DNA of 18,596 nt from CAZERD01 sp964515405 (lineage in GTDB: Bacteria; Campylobacterota_A; Desulfurellia; Desulfurellales; CAZERD01). Made by a program: the position numbers and the translations under genes. The stretch covers positions 1-18,596 of the forward strand of contig CAZERD010000025.1 of NCBI GenBank assembly GCA_964515405.1, given 5' to 3'. Of the stretch, positions 1-7,358 are shown piece after piece (the stretch's first letter is position 1; the number at the start of each line of letters is the position of its first letter). Below the pieces are notes generated by a model. That model searched no databases and had not been told where the DNA came from. It was given only the letters and a program-made list of their open reading frames with translations.

Positions 1-116
1 AACTCAAGATAATCATCATCCACAGGCAGATCGCTGGACGAAGCCTCATGTATTTTCTCCGTAAACCCTTTTCTTGTCTTACCTAACTTCTCAGCTATCT
101 TTGAGAATATGCCCAT
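1..116 (-). CDS. ftsY: Signal recognition particle receptor FtsY (N-terminal fragment)
   Basis: Only the first 38 codons are visible; the gene runs off the left edge. The protein begins MGIFSKIAEKLGKTRKGF, followed by TEKI and an acidic stretch. This matches the usual FtsY opening (MGxFxxLKxGLxKTRxxF), the amphipathic membrane-binding segment ahead of the NG GTPase domain. FtsY docks SRP-ribosome complexes at the inner membrane for co-translational insertion. The ATG is at 116-114, two bases after the stop of the crotonase-family gene. An AAGGGGTGA Shine-Dalgarno sequence covers that stop, so translation is probably coupled and ftsY is the distal gene of this operon. No GTPase motif is in view, so the call rests on the N-terminal signature alone. 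Confidence 0.8.
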   Translation of the reverse strand, partial: MGIFSKIAEKLGKTRKGFTEKIHEASSSDLPVDDDYLE

Positions 117-118
117 AC

Positions 119-871
119 TCACCCCTTATCCAGAAATTTTTTCATTTTCTCTTCCCTCTTACCAAGCATCCAACATATACCGAATAACTCCCTTTCCAAA
201 GACATCGCCTCCTCTCTGCCCAACCTTAGGGACATCTTTGACAGCTCCTTTATAGATTTTACTAATTCAACATGCTCACTACACACAGATTTCATAAACT
301 CAAAGGCACATTTTTGAAGCTCTTCTGACTCGTAAACCCTATTGACAAGCCCAAATCTCAAAGCCTCATCTGCATATATCCTACGTGCAGAATACAAAAG
401 CTCAAGGGCAACAGAATATCCCACGAGCCTAACAAGTCTGTACGTTCCTCCCCAGCCCGTTGTAGTACCTATATCCCGCTCCTTAAACTGAATATAACTG
501 TCACTGCTGAGGTATCTAATATCAAACGAGAGGATAAATTCAGCACCTCCACCTACTGCCGGACCGTTGATAACGCAAAGAGTTGGAATATCAAGGTCCT
601 CAAACCTGTTCATAACGGAGTGCATCTTCACAGACATGCTTCGAGCCTTCTCCGCTGAGTCAAGCGTAACAAAGTAGCCCAAATCCCCTCCTGAGCAAAA
701 AAACTTCTCACTGGCAGAAGTACATATAAGACCTTTGACCTTACCGTCCAAATAATCAATGGCCTGCATAAGCTCATCCATGAACTCAACATTAATGGAG
801 TTTCTCTTATTGGGTCTATTCAAATATATGAAGCCCACATCATCCCTTATCTCTACCTTGACATAGGACAT
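119..871 (-). CDS. Crotonase-family enzyme, ethylmalonyl/methylmalonyl-CoA decarboxylase (ECHDC1)-like
   Basis: A 250-residue enoyl-CoA hydratase/isomerase-superfamily protein acting on acyl-CoA thioesters. Visible features are the N-terminal NRPNKRNSIN substrate loop, the SGGDL oxyanion-hole segment near residue 61, and the GPAVGGGAEF oxyanion/helix segment near 103-112. The two glutamates that act as acid/base in hydratases are both present, as E111 (GGGAE) and E131 (FKERDIG). The GWGGTYRLV segment and the C-terminal SLERELFGICW segment resemble mammalian ECHDC1 (ethylmalonyl-CoA decarboxylase) more than classical crotonase. Decarboxylation of a branched malonyl-CoA is therefore a reasonable guess, and hydration remains possible. 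I start at ATG 871-869. A GTG immediately upstream (874-872) is possible but overlaps the mtnA stop. The gene lies two bases after mtnA and two before ftsY. Confidence 0.8.
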   Translation of the reverse strand: MSYVKVEIRDDVGFIYLNRPNKRNSINVEFMDELMQAIDYLDGKVKGLICTSASEKFFCSGGDLGYFVTLDSAEKARSMSVKMHSVMNRFEDLDIPTLCVINGPAVGGGAEFILSFDIRYLSSDSYIQFKERDIGTTTGWGGTYRLVRLVGYSVALELLYSARRIYADEALRFGLVNRVYESEELQKCAFEFMKSVCSEHVELVKSIKELSKMSLRLGREEAMSLERELFGICWMLGKREEKMKKFLDKG

Positions 872-873
872 CA

Positions 874-1890
874 CTAAAACCCATAAGGCGGTTTATACAC
901 GGTTTTTTCTGTAACTATGGCTGTAACAAGTTCATTTCCCGTAATATCAAAGGAGTAATTAATCGCATCACTACCCTCAGGAGCAAGCTTCATCCCCCAA
1001 GGTTCAAGAACCTCTTCGGCATCCCTTTCCTCAACAGGAATATCCTCACCACCCCTTATGGAACGGTCTATAGTGGATTCAGGCGCAGCAACAACAAAAG
1101 GAATGTTATGCCTACGAGCTAATACCGCAAGTGTATATGTACCAATCTTGTTCGCAACATCTCCATTGGACGCTATCCTATCTGCACCCACAACCACAGC
1201 ATCAACAAACCCTAAAGCCATCAAAAAACCAGCGCTGTTATCTGTAATAATTCTATACGGAATGCCTTCGTGTTTAAGTTCAAAAGCGGTAAGCCTCATA
1301 CCCTGAAGATACGGCCTGGTTTCATCAACCAAAACAAGGTCAAGACCATATAGACTGTGCAATCTCTTGATTACACCCAGTGCAGTTCCTATACCACCCG
1401 TAGCAAGCGATCCCGCATTGCAGTGCGTTAATACCCTTTTACTACCATGCAAAAACCCAGCTCCGAGACGCCCTATAGTTTCATCCATATCTCTCTGTTC
1501 TCCAAGCAGCAGAAAGGCCTCCCTTTTTATAGCATCCTTAATCTCTTCCACACCCTCCCCCAGCGATTCATACACCCTCTTCATTCTCTCAAGAGCATAG
1601 AACAAATTCACGGCTGTCGGACGTGTCTTAGACAAACAATCAATGGCCCTGTAAAACAATTCATCAAGCTCTCCACCACCCTTAGCGGGCCTAACCCCTA
1701 GATAGACTCCGAAGGCTGCAGCTATACCAATCAAAGGCGCCCCTCTAACAATCATACACCTGATGGCTTCACACATCTCCTCCACACTTTTCACCTCTAT
1801 GTAGTCAACCTTAGGTATCTTCCTCTGATCCAGCAGTAATATATCTCCGTTTTCCACTTTTATAGGCTCAAATCCAGCCATTCTCTTCAT
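874..1890 (-). CDS. mtnA: S-methyl-5-thioribose-1-phosphate isomerase MtnA
   Basis: About 338 residues, the usual size. MtnA converts 5-methylthioribose-1-phosphate to 5-methylthioribulose-1-phosphate in the cytosolic methionine salvage pathway. Family signatures are clear: RGAPLIG near residue 49, TRPTAVNLFYALERM near 89-103, THCNAGSLATGG with catalytic Cys157, VDETRPYLQGMRLTAFEL near 188-205, and GADRIASNGDVANKIGTY with catalytic Asp237. These separate it from the related eIF2B/ribose-1,5-bisphosphate isomerase proteins. The start is uncertain. ATG 1890 has TAAGG four bases upstream, which is short, while the in-frame ATG at 1881 has better spacing and still overlaps the epimerase gene. No other salvage gene (mtnN/mtnP, mtnK, mtnB, mtnD) is visible, so MtnA stands alone here. 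Confidence 0.95.
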   Translation of the reverse strand: MKRMAGFEPIKVENGDILLLDQRKIPKVDYIEVKSVEEMCEAIRCMIVRGAPLIGIAAAFGVYLGVRPAKGGGELDELFYRAIDCLSKTRPTAVNLFYALERMKRVYESLGEGVEEIKDAIKREAFLLLGEQRDMDETIGRLGAGFLHGSKRVLTHCNAGSLATGGIGTALGVIKRLHSLYGLDLVLVDETRPYLQGMRLTAFELKHEGIPYRIITDNSAGFLMALGFVDAVVVGADRIASNGDVANKIGTYTLAVLARRHNIPFVVAAPESTIDRSIRGGEDIPVEERDAEEVLEPWGMKLAPEGSDAINYSFDITGNELVTAIVTEKTVYKPPYGF

Positions 1891-2794
1891 ACCACCTTAC
1901 AGTATCTTCAAAACCAGCATTCATGTCATAGTCAGGAACAAAATCAAAGTCCTCATGAAGTCCTTCAAACCCACAACACCAAACTGTACCCTTGAACTCC
2001 CTGAACTTATCCTCATTGAGCATCTGATTAAAACCCAGCTCCTTAAGCGCACTGAATACCACCTCCGATAAACGCGAACTAACTGGAACAACAGCGCCCT
2101 TTATGCCAAGTACATTAAATATACCCTTCATCAGCTTCTTCCATGGATAACATTCCCCATCAGAAATATAATACACACGGGACCTAAAATCTCTACTCCC
2201 AACCAGAGTTTCAATGGCTCTAATCACATCCTGCACATGAACCAAGCTGAACATTTTACCCTTAACGAACGGTAATACTCTGTATTTCTTAGCGAATCTG
2301 AAGAGTGGAAGAAGCGCCCTATCATACGGTCCGTAAATAACACACGGTCTCAAGAAAGCAAGCTCGTATGTCCTGTACCTGAGAAACTCAAGCTCCCCAA
2401 GAAATTTGGAAAACCCATAAGCGGATATAGGATGTAGCACCTCGTTGGGCCCTCTGGCAGCTATAGAGGAAACATACACGATGCGCCTAACTCCAACTTC
2501 CGAAGCAGCACGAGCCACGTTGGCGCTCCCGAATCTATTTACCTCGTAGAAGTCCTCTTCTCTATACGAAGAGACAAGACCAGCTATATGCACGCACATA
2601 TCACACCCTTTCATGCCGTCCACAAGGGAATCCAGATCCCCAAGAGTGCCTTCCACAGCCTCAACCTCATCACCAAAGTGTTCCAATGCCTTGTCAACTC
2701 TCCTAACGAGTGCCACCACTTCATGAACACCCATAACCTTTTTAACAAAGTTTATACCCACAAACCCCGTAGCACCTGTCACAAACAATCTCAT
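1868..2794 (-). CDS. NAD(P)-dependent epimerase/dehydratase (extended SDR)
   Basis: A 308-residue extended short-chain dehydrogenase/reductase. It has the N-terminal Rossmann motif TGATGFVG (residues 6-13), an HIAG motif near 69-72, catalytic Ser110 in YVSSIAARG, and the Tyr126-x3-Lys130 pair in SAYGFSKFLGE. LRPCVIYGPYD near residue 148 is typical of nucleotide-sugar epimerases, 3-beta-HSD-like and dihydroflavonol-reductase-like members. The substrate cannot be read from the sequence; a sugar nucleotide or a lipid/steroid-like ketone are both possible. The start ATG (2794-2792) overlaps the stop of the upstream HDOD gene as ATGA, and the 3' end overlaps mtnA, so it is translated within the same operon. 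Confidence 0.87.
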   Translation of the reverse strand: MRLFVTGATGFVGINFVKKVMGVHEVVALVRRVDKALEHFGDEVEAVEGTLGDLDSLVDGMKGCDMCVHIAGLVSSYREEDFYEVNRFGSANVARAASEVGVRRIVYVSSIAARGPNEVLHPISAYGFSKFLGELEFLRYRTYELAFLRPCVIYGPYDRALLPLFRFAKKYRVLPFVKGKMFSLVHVQDVIRAIETLVGSRDFRSRVYYISDGECYPWKKLMKGIFNVLGIKGAVVPVSSRLSEVVFSALKELGFNQMLNEDKFREFKGTVWCCGFEGLHEDFDFVPDYDMNAGFEDTVRWYEENGWI

Positions 2795-3606
2795 AACGCT
2801 CCCTCTATAGCTCTTACTCTCTCCTTTATTTTCTCCTCGACAGAGCTCTTTTCGCTTATCTTCTTACAATCCCACATTTCTACAACACCCTCAACATCAC
2901 CTAAAGGGGAGGGTCTACCTATTCCTAAGGCATTTACAAGAGCATCACAACACCTCACCAACTTCACAGCTTCGTTCTCAGAACCACCATGATGAAAGAC
3001 CACCACATCCACTATCTCTCTCGGCAATCCCCAGAACTCAAGGAGAGCTCCACCAACATCAGCGTGAGTAAACCCAAAGGTTTCCTTCTCAAGCTCAGCA
3101 CACCAAACATTATCAGCGTAGCATTTTCTGAGAATCTGCATATATCCGTTGTAGTCCAGCTTCTTCAACACTATCTTGCCCATATCGTGCAATAAACCCA
3201 TAAGATACAGGGTACTTAACGGCAAATCACAAACCACACAATCCTTGAACATGGGAGCGGACACAGCCACACCCAAGGAATGCTCCCATATATACCTATC
3301 ATAAGCATCAGCCTTTCTGAACATGGACTTCATGGTAAACGTTACAATATTCTTTCTCACCTCCTCAAAACCAAGCAATGATATAGCCTCGTAGAGGTTT
3401 TCTACTTTCCTACTAAAGCCATAAAAAGGAGAATTAGCTATCCTCAAAAGAGATGAGGCAAGGTATGGATCGTAGGCTATAATATCGGCTAAATCATAAG
3501 CTGTTGTGCTTTCATCATCTATCATCTTCATAGCCTTCAAGGCCACCTTGGGAAACACAAGATCGTCCTTCACATCATCTACCAGTCTTTTTACAATCGC
3601 CTCCAT
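2791..3606 (-). CDS. HDOD domain protein (putative signal-transduction protein)
   Basis: A 271-residue protein made almost wholly of one HDOD domain. The N-terminal half shows the family pattern FPKVALKAMKMIDD, IIAYDPYLASSLLRIANSPFYG (residues 43-63) and AISLLGFEEVR. The C-terminal half carries the HD-like residues H109 (WEHSLG), H140-D141 (LLHDMGK), H181 (FTHADVGGALLEFWGLP), H205-H206 and D221. HDOD proteins are related to HD/HD-GYP phosphohydrolases, but most have no proven catalytic activity. They often act in c-di-GMP-linked or motility signalling. No REC, EAL or other partner domain is attached. It is the first gene of the left operon. AAGGGGA precedes the ATG, and a candidate promoter lies within the 79-bp divergent spacer. 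The actual signal is unknown. Confidence 0.85.
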   Translation of the reverse strand: MEAIVKRLVDDVKDDLVFPKVALKAMKMIDDESTTAYDLADIIAYDPYLASSLLRIANSPFYGFSRKVENLYEAISLLGFEEVRKNIVTFTMKSMFRKADAYDRYIWEHSLGVAVSAPMFKDCVVCDLPLSTLYLMGLLHDMGKIVLKKLDYNGYMQILRKCYADNVWCAELEKETFGFTHADVGGALLEFWGLPREIVDVVVFHHGGSENEAVKLVRCCDALVNALGIGRPSPLGDVEGVVEMWDCKKISEKSSVEEKIKERVRAIEGAL

Positions 3607-3630
3607 GCTATCTCCCCTTTTAAATTGCTA

Positions 3631-3658
3631 TTGAAAATATATATATCTCAAATATAAT
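3631..3658 (+). promoter_or_regulatory. Candidate promoter of the TPR lipoprotein-DUF62 operon
   Basis: TTGAAA (3631-3636) and a perfect TATAAT (3653-3658) are separated by 16 bp. This would put the start near 3665, about 20 nt before the lipoprotein ATG, with the GAAGGAGG ribosome binding site between them. It is a good sigma-70-type match, but it overlaps the opposing minus-strand promoter, so both are unlikely to fire at the same instant. Confidence 0.55.
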
Positions 3659-3663
3659 TTCAA
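3636..3663 (-). promoter_or_regulatory. Candidate promoter of the HDOD-epimerase-mtnA-crotonase-ftsY operon
   Basis: Read on the minus strand, TTGAAA (3663-3658) and TATATT (3641-3636) are separated by 16 bp. This would put the transcription start near 3629, about 22 nt before the HDOD start codon. It is interleaved with the plus-strand promoter over almost exactly the same bases. The call is by hexamer match only. Confidence 0.5.
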
Positions 3664-3685
3664 GGAAGTTGTAGAAGGAGGAATC

Positions 3686-4462
3686 ATGAAGTCAAAATAT
3701 GTGATTTTGTTCATTATACTGCTGGTGTATGGGTGCACTTCCTCAGGACAGATCTCCAAAACCAACAACAAAGAAACCCTAGCTCTTCTCTACTATCAGA
3801 TGGCTCAAAACATCGTTATGCATAAGGATATGGCCAACCTACCAAAGGCCTTTATTTACCTGCAAAAAGCTCAGGAGATAACCCCAAACAACCCCAACAT
3901 ATACTATGTACGAGCTTTGGCTTTCCAACTCAAAGGCAATAAAAAGGGATTTTTAAGTAACATCAAAGAAACACTGAGGCTCTCCCCAAATTTCTACGAC
4001 GCTCTCAACGCCCTAGGCGTCTATTATTCTGAAAACGGTCAATACAAAAAGGCCATTGAGATATTTACACACCTGATAAACGACCCCTTATACCAGCACG
4101 CAGACGCCGCTATGTACAATAGGGCCCTAGTATGGGAAAGGGAAAGAGAAACCAACAAAGCTATAAACGACCTGAAAAACGCCATAATGTTTTCAAATTA
4201 CCAGAACAAGCTTTTCTGGAAGCAATTAATAGCCATAGAAGTATCCCACAGGATGTACAAAAGGGCTTTAAATAGCCTGAAGACCATGGAACTCTACACA
4301 GGAAACTCAGACTACATAGCATATACAAAAGCCCTGTGCTACAAAGCACTGGGTATGACAAAACAAGCATTAATGGAACTGGACTCCATAACAAACAAGA
4401 AGTCACCATACTACTTACTCAAACTCAGGATGCTTAGGGATGTTGATAACGCTGATCACTGA
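3686..4462 (+). CDS. TPR lipoprotein, PilF/PilW-like
   Basis: A 258-residue secreted lipoprotein. The signal peptide MKSKYVILFIILLVYGC ends in a lipobox with lipidated Cys17. The next residue is Thr rather than Asp, which favours the outer membrane. The remainder is a run of TPR-like helix pairs: AFIYLQKAQEITPNNPNIYY, the ALNALGVYYSENGQYKKAIE segment, and AINDLKNAI. The sequence HLINDPLYQHADAAMYNRAL resembles the PilF/PilW pilotins (NPLYPTPELALENAGLC), which help assemble the type IV pilus secretin; that match is my reading from memory. PilT is encoded in the next operon, which fits. GAAGGAGG sits six to eight bases before the ATG. The last 23 nt overlap the following gene. A general TPR scaffold of NlpI type is the alternative. 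Confidence 0.75.
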   Translation: MKSKYVILFIILLVYGCTSSGQISKTNNKETLALLYYQMAQNIVMHKDMANLPKAFIYLQKAQEITPNNPNIYYVRALAFQLKGNKKGFLSNIKETLRLSPNFYDALNALGVYYSENGQYKKAIEIFTHLINDPLYQHADAAMYNRALVWERERETNKAINDLKNAIMFSNYQNKLFWKQLIAIEVSHRMYKRALNSLKTMELYTGNSDYIAYTKALCYKALGMTKQALMELDSITNKKSPYYLLKLRMLRDVDNADH

Positions 4463-5183
4463 CTTTTCAGACTCCGGTGGTTTTGTAGCCCAAATAAAAA
4501 TCACCATACTTAAAGAACTCCCTTCAGCTACTATCGTGGATGTAACACACAGCATCACCCCATTCAGACCCATTGAAGCAGCATACATACTCCTATCCAT
4601 GGTCAGAATATCCCCTCCGGGAAGTGTACACATGGTCGTCGTAGATCCAGGCGTGGGCACCAAAAGAAACATCCTTGCTTTAGAATACAAAAAACAATTT
4701 ATCATATCTCCGGACAATGAGGCACTTTCTCTCATCCTTCCGGAGAGTGTCACCTCCATTGATAAAACAAAATTATGTCCTAAAGGTTCTTCAACATTTG
4801 AAGCGAGAGACGTGATGGCAAGGGCAATACCTGTGCTTCTAAAATACGGACCCGCAAGCTTAGGAGGAAAAACCATGCTCAGCTGTAGTAATTTATTGCA
4901 TCCCCAAGTCCAAGAAAACTCTGTAAGGGGACAGATAATACACATAGACAGATTCGGCAACTGTATATCAAACATAAGGGAAAATCACCTAAACAACTTT
5001 AGCTACATCAAGATAGGAAAAGTAACAATCAATCGCCTGTCAGAACATTACTGCTGCGGTAATGAACCCAAAGCAATTATAAACGCCAATGGTTTCCTTG
5101 AGTTCGCCATATTTAAAGGTAATTTCGCAGCCACATACAATATATCTTATCTTGAACCTGTTACAGTAACCCTTAGTAAATAA
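4440..5183 (+). CDS. Divergent DUF62 / SAM hydroxide adenosyltransferase-like protein
   Basis: 247 residues of the DUF62 fold, whose characterised members hydrolyse S-adenosylmethionine to adenosine and methionine and are related to fluorinase/chlorinase. Family blocks appear in order: ITDFSDSGGFVAQIK (5-20), VDVTHSITPF (33-42), VVVDPGVGTKR (66-76), ISPDNEALS (89-97), STFEARD (118-124) and IHIDRFGNCISNI. Asp69 and Arg76 match two members of the reported Asp-Arg-His triad. The third, normally in TFHGRD, reads TFEARD (Glu121, Ala122). PDNG is PDNE and TDFG is TDFS. Activity may therefore be altered or lost. The gene starts inside the lipoprotein gene and ends 37 nt inside convergent comEC. Family assignment is firm; function is not. 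Confidence 0.85.
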   Translation: MLITLITDFSDSGGFVAQIKITILKELPSATIVDVTHSITPFRPIEAAYILLSMVRISPPGSVHMVVVDPGVGTKRNILALEYKKQFIISPDNEALSLILPESVTSIDKTKLCPKGSSTFEARDVMARAIPVLLKYGPASLGGKTMLSCSNLLHPQVQENSVRGQIIHIDRFGNCISNIRENHLNNFSYIKIGKVTINRLSEHYCCGNEPKAIINANGFLEFAIFKGNFAATYNISYLEPVTVTLSK

Positions 5184-6556
5184 ACCAAGGCAAGCATACA
5201 GGCATACACTATCAGCATGCCGATCCCACTGGGATGAATAGACAGTCCACCTATCCCAGAAAACAAATCCACCACATAAAATAATGGGCAAAGCACAATA
5301 TGGAGTGCTTTAAACACAACCACTTCCAAACCATACACACCCATAGTGGCAATTATCATGCTCAAAAATGTACAGGGAATCACAACAAAACCAAAATACG
5401 GCACTACAACACTGTTAACAAAAGGGGAAAACAGGGAAACCCTACCAAAATAATAAGCGGAAAGCGGCACCGCAAAGATGCTCATAAGCAAAATAAACAG
5501 AACATATCTGAGCAGTTTACTGCCCCCAATCGAAGAAACAAAAATGGACAGAAAGATAGCAAAGAAACTCATGGCAAAAGACAAAACAAAGGAAGCAGAA
5601 TGTAGAACCCTAAAATCAGAAGACACAACGAAGAGAAGAGCAACGAAGAATAAAACATTATATGCCATTCTTTCAAACCCTAAAACAAGAGAAACTATGA
5701 AAATAGCAACAAATAAAAAAGCTCTGAGAGATGGTATATTCATACCACTCATAACGAAATAGACAGAAACCGGAATAAAGGAAAGAAGCGAGGCTACAAT
5801 CCCTAACCTATACCTCTCATAGAAACACTCCAGCCGGCCAATAAGAAAATAAAACAGCACATAAAATACACCGAACACAAACCCAATGTGAAGTCCGGAC
5901 ACAACCATTATATGAGCCGTTTGAGTGTTAACAAAGGGAGCCTTTATGCTCGCTTTCTCAGCTGTATCCCCAAACACAGCACTAGCCAGAAAAACAAAGT
6001 CTCTGCGAGGCAAAAAGTAGCGAAATTCTCTTTCGAGCCTTAGCTTTACATCTTCAATCATACTCATAAAGGATCGCCGAGCAATCGGTTCTATAGACGA
6101 AACATATCCATAATAATCAATACCCCTGGAGATAAGGTACTCTCTAAATCCCTTATCATCAACGAAACGAATAGATCTAAACCTCCCCTTGAAAAAAACC
6201 TCGTCGTATGGTAGAATGTTGTCATAAACCGGCGAGGCTATAGCATAGTAAGAATATTTCTTTCCTTTAATTTCAAAAGCAATTCTCTCTCCTTTACGCA
6301 CCTTCATTACCATACCGGAAAATCTGCCTGAAACAGGAGGCATATGCCCTTGCCTACTAGTGAACGACGGAATGCACAATACCAAAAACAATACAGCAAA
6401 AGGCAAAGCCCTTCTATTGAACAGAGCAAGGGTAGCAATAGAGACAAAACCGATCACAATACCTAGTAGTATATTCCACTCCACCGCTATATACATACCC
6501 AGCAGAAAAACTAAAACGAAAAGAAACGGTATATCGTGGGAAATATCTTCTATCAT
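5147..6556 (-). CDS. comEC: ComEC/Rec2 family DNA uptake channel protein, lacking the metallo-beta-lactamase-like domain
   Basis: A 469-residue multi-spanning inner-membrane protein. N-terminal hydrophobic segments precede a soluble OB-like DUF4131 region (about 70-160). The competence domain follows from about residue 190, with the signature HIMVVSGLHIG (215-225) and a series of membrane helices to the C-terminus (VYACMLALVYLLRV). In transforming bacteria ComEC carries single-stranded DNA across the inner membrane. Full-length proteins are typically 700-800 residues and end in a metallo-beta-lactamase-like domain thought to degrade the non-transported strand. Here the frame closes right after the membrane region and no HxHxDH motif is present, so this is the short form. 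It is the last gene of the argD operon. Its ATG overlaps the MEMO-gene stop (ATGA), and its 3' end overlaps the DUF62 gene. Confidence 0.88.
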   Translation of the reverse strand: MIEDISHDIPFLFVLVFLLGMYIAVEWNILLGIVIGFVSIATLALFNRRALPFAVLFLVLCIPSFTSRQGHMPPVSGRFSGMVMKVRKGERIAFEIKGKKYSYYAIASPVYDNILPYDEVFFKGRFRSIRFVDDKGFREYLISRGIDYYGYVSSIEPIARRSFMSMIEDVKLRLEREFRYFLPRRDFVFLASAVFGDTAEKASIKAPFVNTQTAHIMVVSGLHIGFVFGVFYVLFYFLIGRLECFYERYRLGIVASLLSFIPVSVYFVMSGMNIPSLRAFLFVAIFIVSLVLGFERMAYNVLFFVALLFVVSSDFRVLHSASFVLSFAMSFFAIFLSIFVSSIGGSKLLRYVLFILLMSIFAVPLSAYYFGRVSLFSPFVNSVVVPYFGFVVIPCTFLSMIIATMGVYGLEVVVFKALHIVLCPLFYVVDLFSGIGGLSIHPSGIGMLIVYACMLALVYLLRVTVTGSR

Positions 6557-7356
6557 TCAATAACTATGGAAGCATACCCCACCACACGGGAGTAATCTTT
6601 ATTCACCTCACCACTTGTGGTATGCTCCACAAGTTCACCTTTTTTGGCACCAAGCAACTTAGAAGCAACAATAGATGCGTAGGCACACCCAGCACCACAC
6701 ATGGTTATATCATTGTTCCTCACTACATCCATAAGTCCATCTTCATCCAAGGATAGAATCCTTTCTACGGCCAACTCGTCCTTGAGAATAGTTGTCTTAT
6801 GATCCTCATAGTGGTTAAAATCACTACTCACAACAATCAACACACTACCGTCATAAGCTTTTGAGGCCTTAGCCAGCGCTTCCCCAAGCAACCTTAACTC
6901 CTCACTATCCATTGTACCCACAACTACGGACACCACCCTATAATCGCCGTCGGAAATATAATCTACAAACGGTAACTGCACCTCTATACTATGCTCCCAC
7001 AAATGCGCATAATAATCCAATTCAGCATTTGAATGTTCCACTATAACTCTAGCCAGCTCCTCATCACCCAAGACTTCCCCAAAAGGCATCCTGTATACAC
7101 CGTTAAAAACCGATATAGAAGCACCCATACCCGTGTGATTCGGCCCAAGCACGATGTACCTATCAAAAGAAGGAATTTTACTATACACAGAAGCTGCAAC
7201 AGCTCCAGAGTATACATAACCGGCGTGCGGGGCAATAATAACCTTGGGGTTATGGTATTCTACAAACCCTTTTTTCATCACAGATTCAAGATACTCCTTC
7301 AACTCCCCAGGATCAGCAGGATAAAAAGAACCAGCAACCGCAGCTTCCCTTATCAT
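6553..7356 (-). CDS. amrB: MEMO1 family protein / AmmeMemoRadiSam system protein B
   Basis: 267 residues, full length for the family. Signatures are REAAVAGSFYPADP (3-16), IIAPHAGYVYSG (40-51), VLGPNHTG (69-76), WEHSIEVQLPF (120-130), VVSSDFNHYED (175-185), ITMCGAGC (217-224) and the C-terminal DYSRVVGYASIV. His44, His74 and Cys220 align with the metal-binding His49/His81/Cys244 reported for human MEMO1. The fold is related to LigB extradiol dioxygenases, but no bacterial reaction is settled. The family name comes from frequent clustering with AMMECR1-domain (A) and radical SAM (C) proteins. Neither is present in this window. The ATG follows the phasin-like gene by two bases with AAAGGA upstream, and the stop overlaps comEC. 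Confidence 0.9.
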   Translation of the reverse strand: MIREAAVAGSFYPADPGELKEYLESVMKKGFVEYHNPKVIIAPHAGYVYSGAVAASVYSKIPSFDRYIVLGPNHTGMGASISVFNGVYRMPFGEVLGDEELARVIVEHSNAELDYYAHLWEHSIEVQLPFVDYISDGDYRVVSVVVGTMDSEELRLLGEALAKASKAYDGSVLIVVSSDFNHYEDHKTTILKDELAVERILSLDEDGLMDVVRNNDITMCGAGCAYASIVASKLLGAKKGELVEHTTSGEVNKDYSRVVGYASIVIE

Positions 7357-7358
7357 GC

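Noticed and set aside
4415..4975. A 186-codon open frame on the minus strand across the DUF62 gene.
   Set aside because: It is antisense to a gene with clear family motifs and shows no recognisable domain or ribosome binding site.
5159..5169. GTTAC-A-GTAAC dyad near the convergent ends of DUF62 and comEC, considered as a terminator or operator.
   Set aside because: The arms are only five AT-rich pairs without a following T-tract, and it lies inside coding sequence of both genes.
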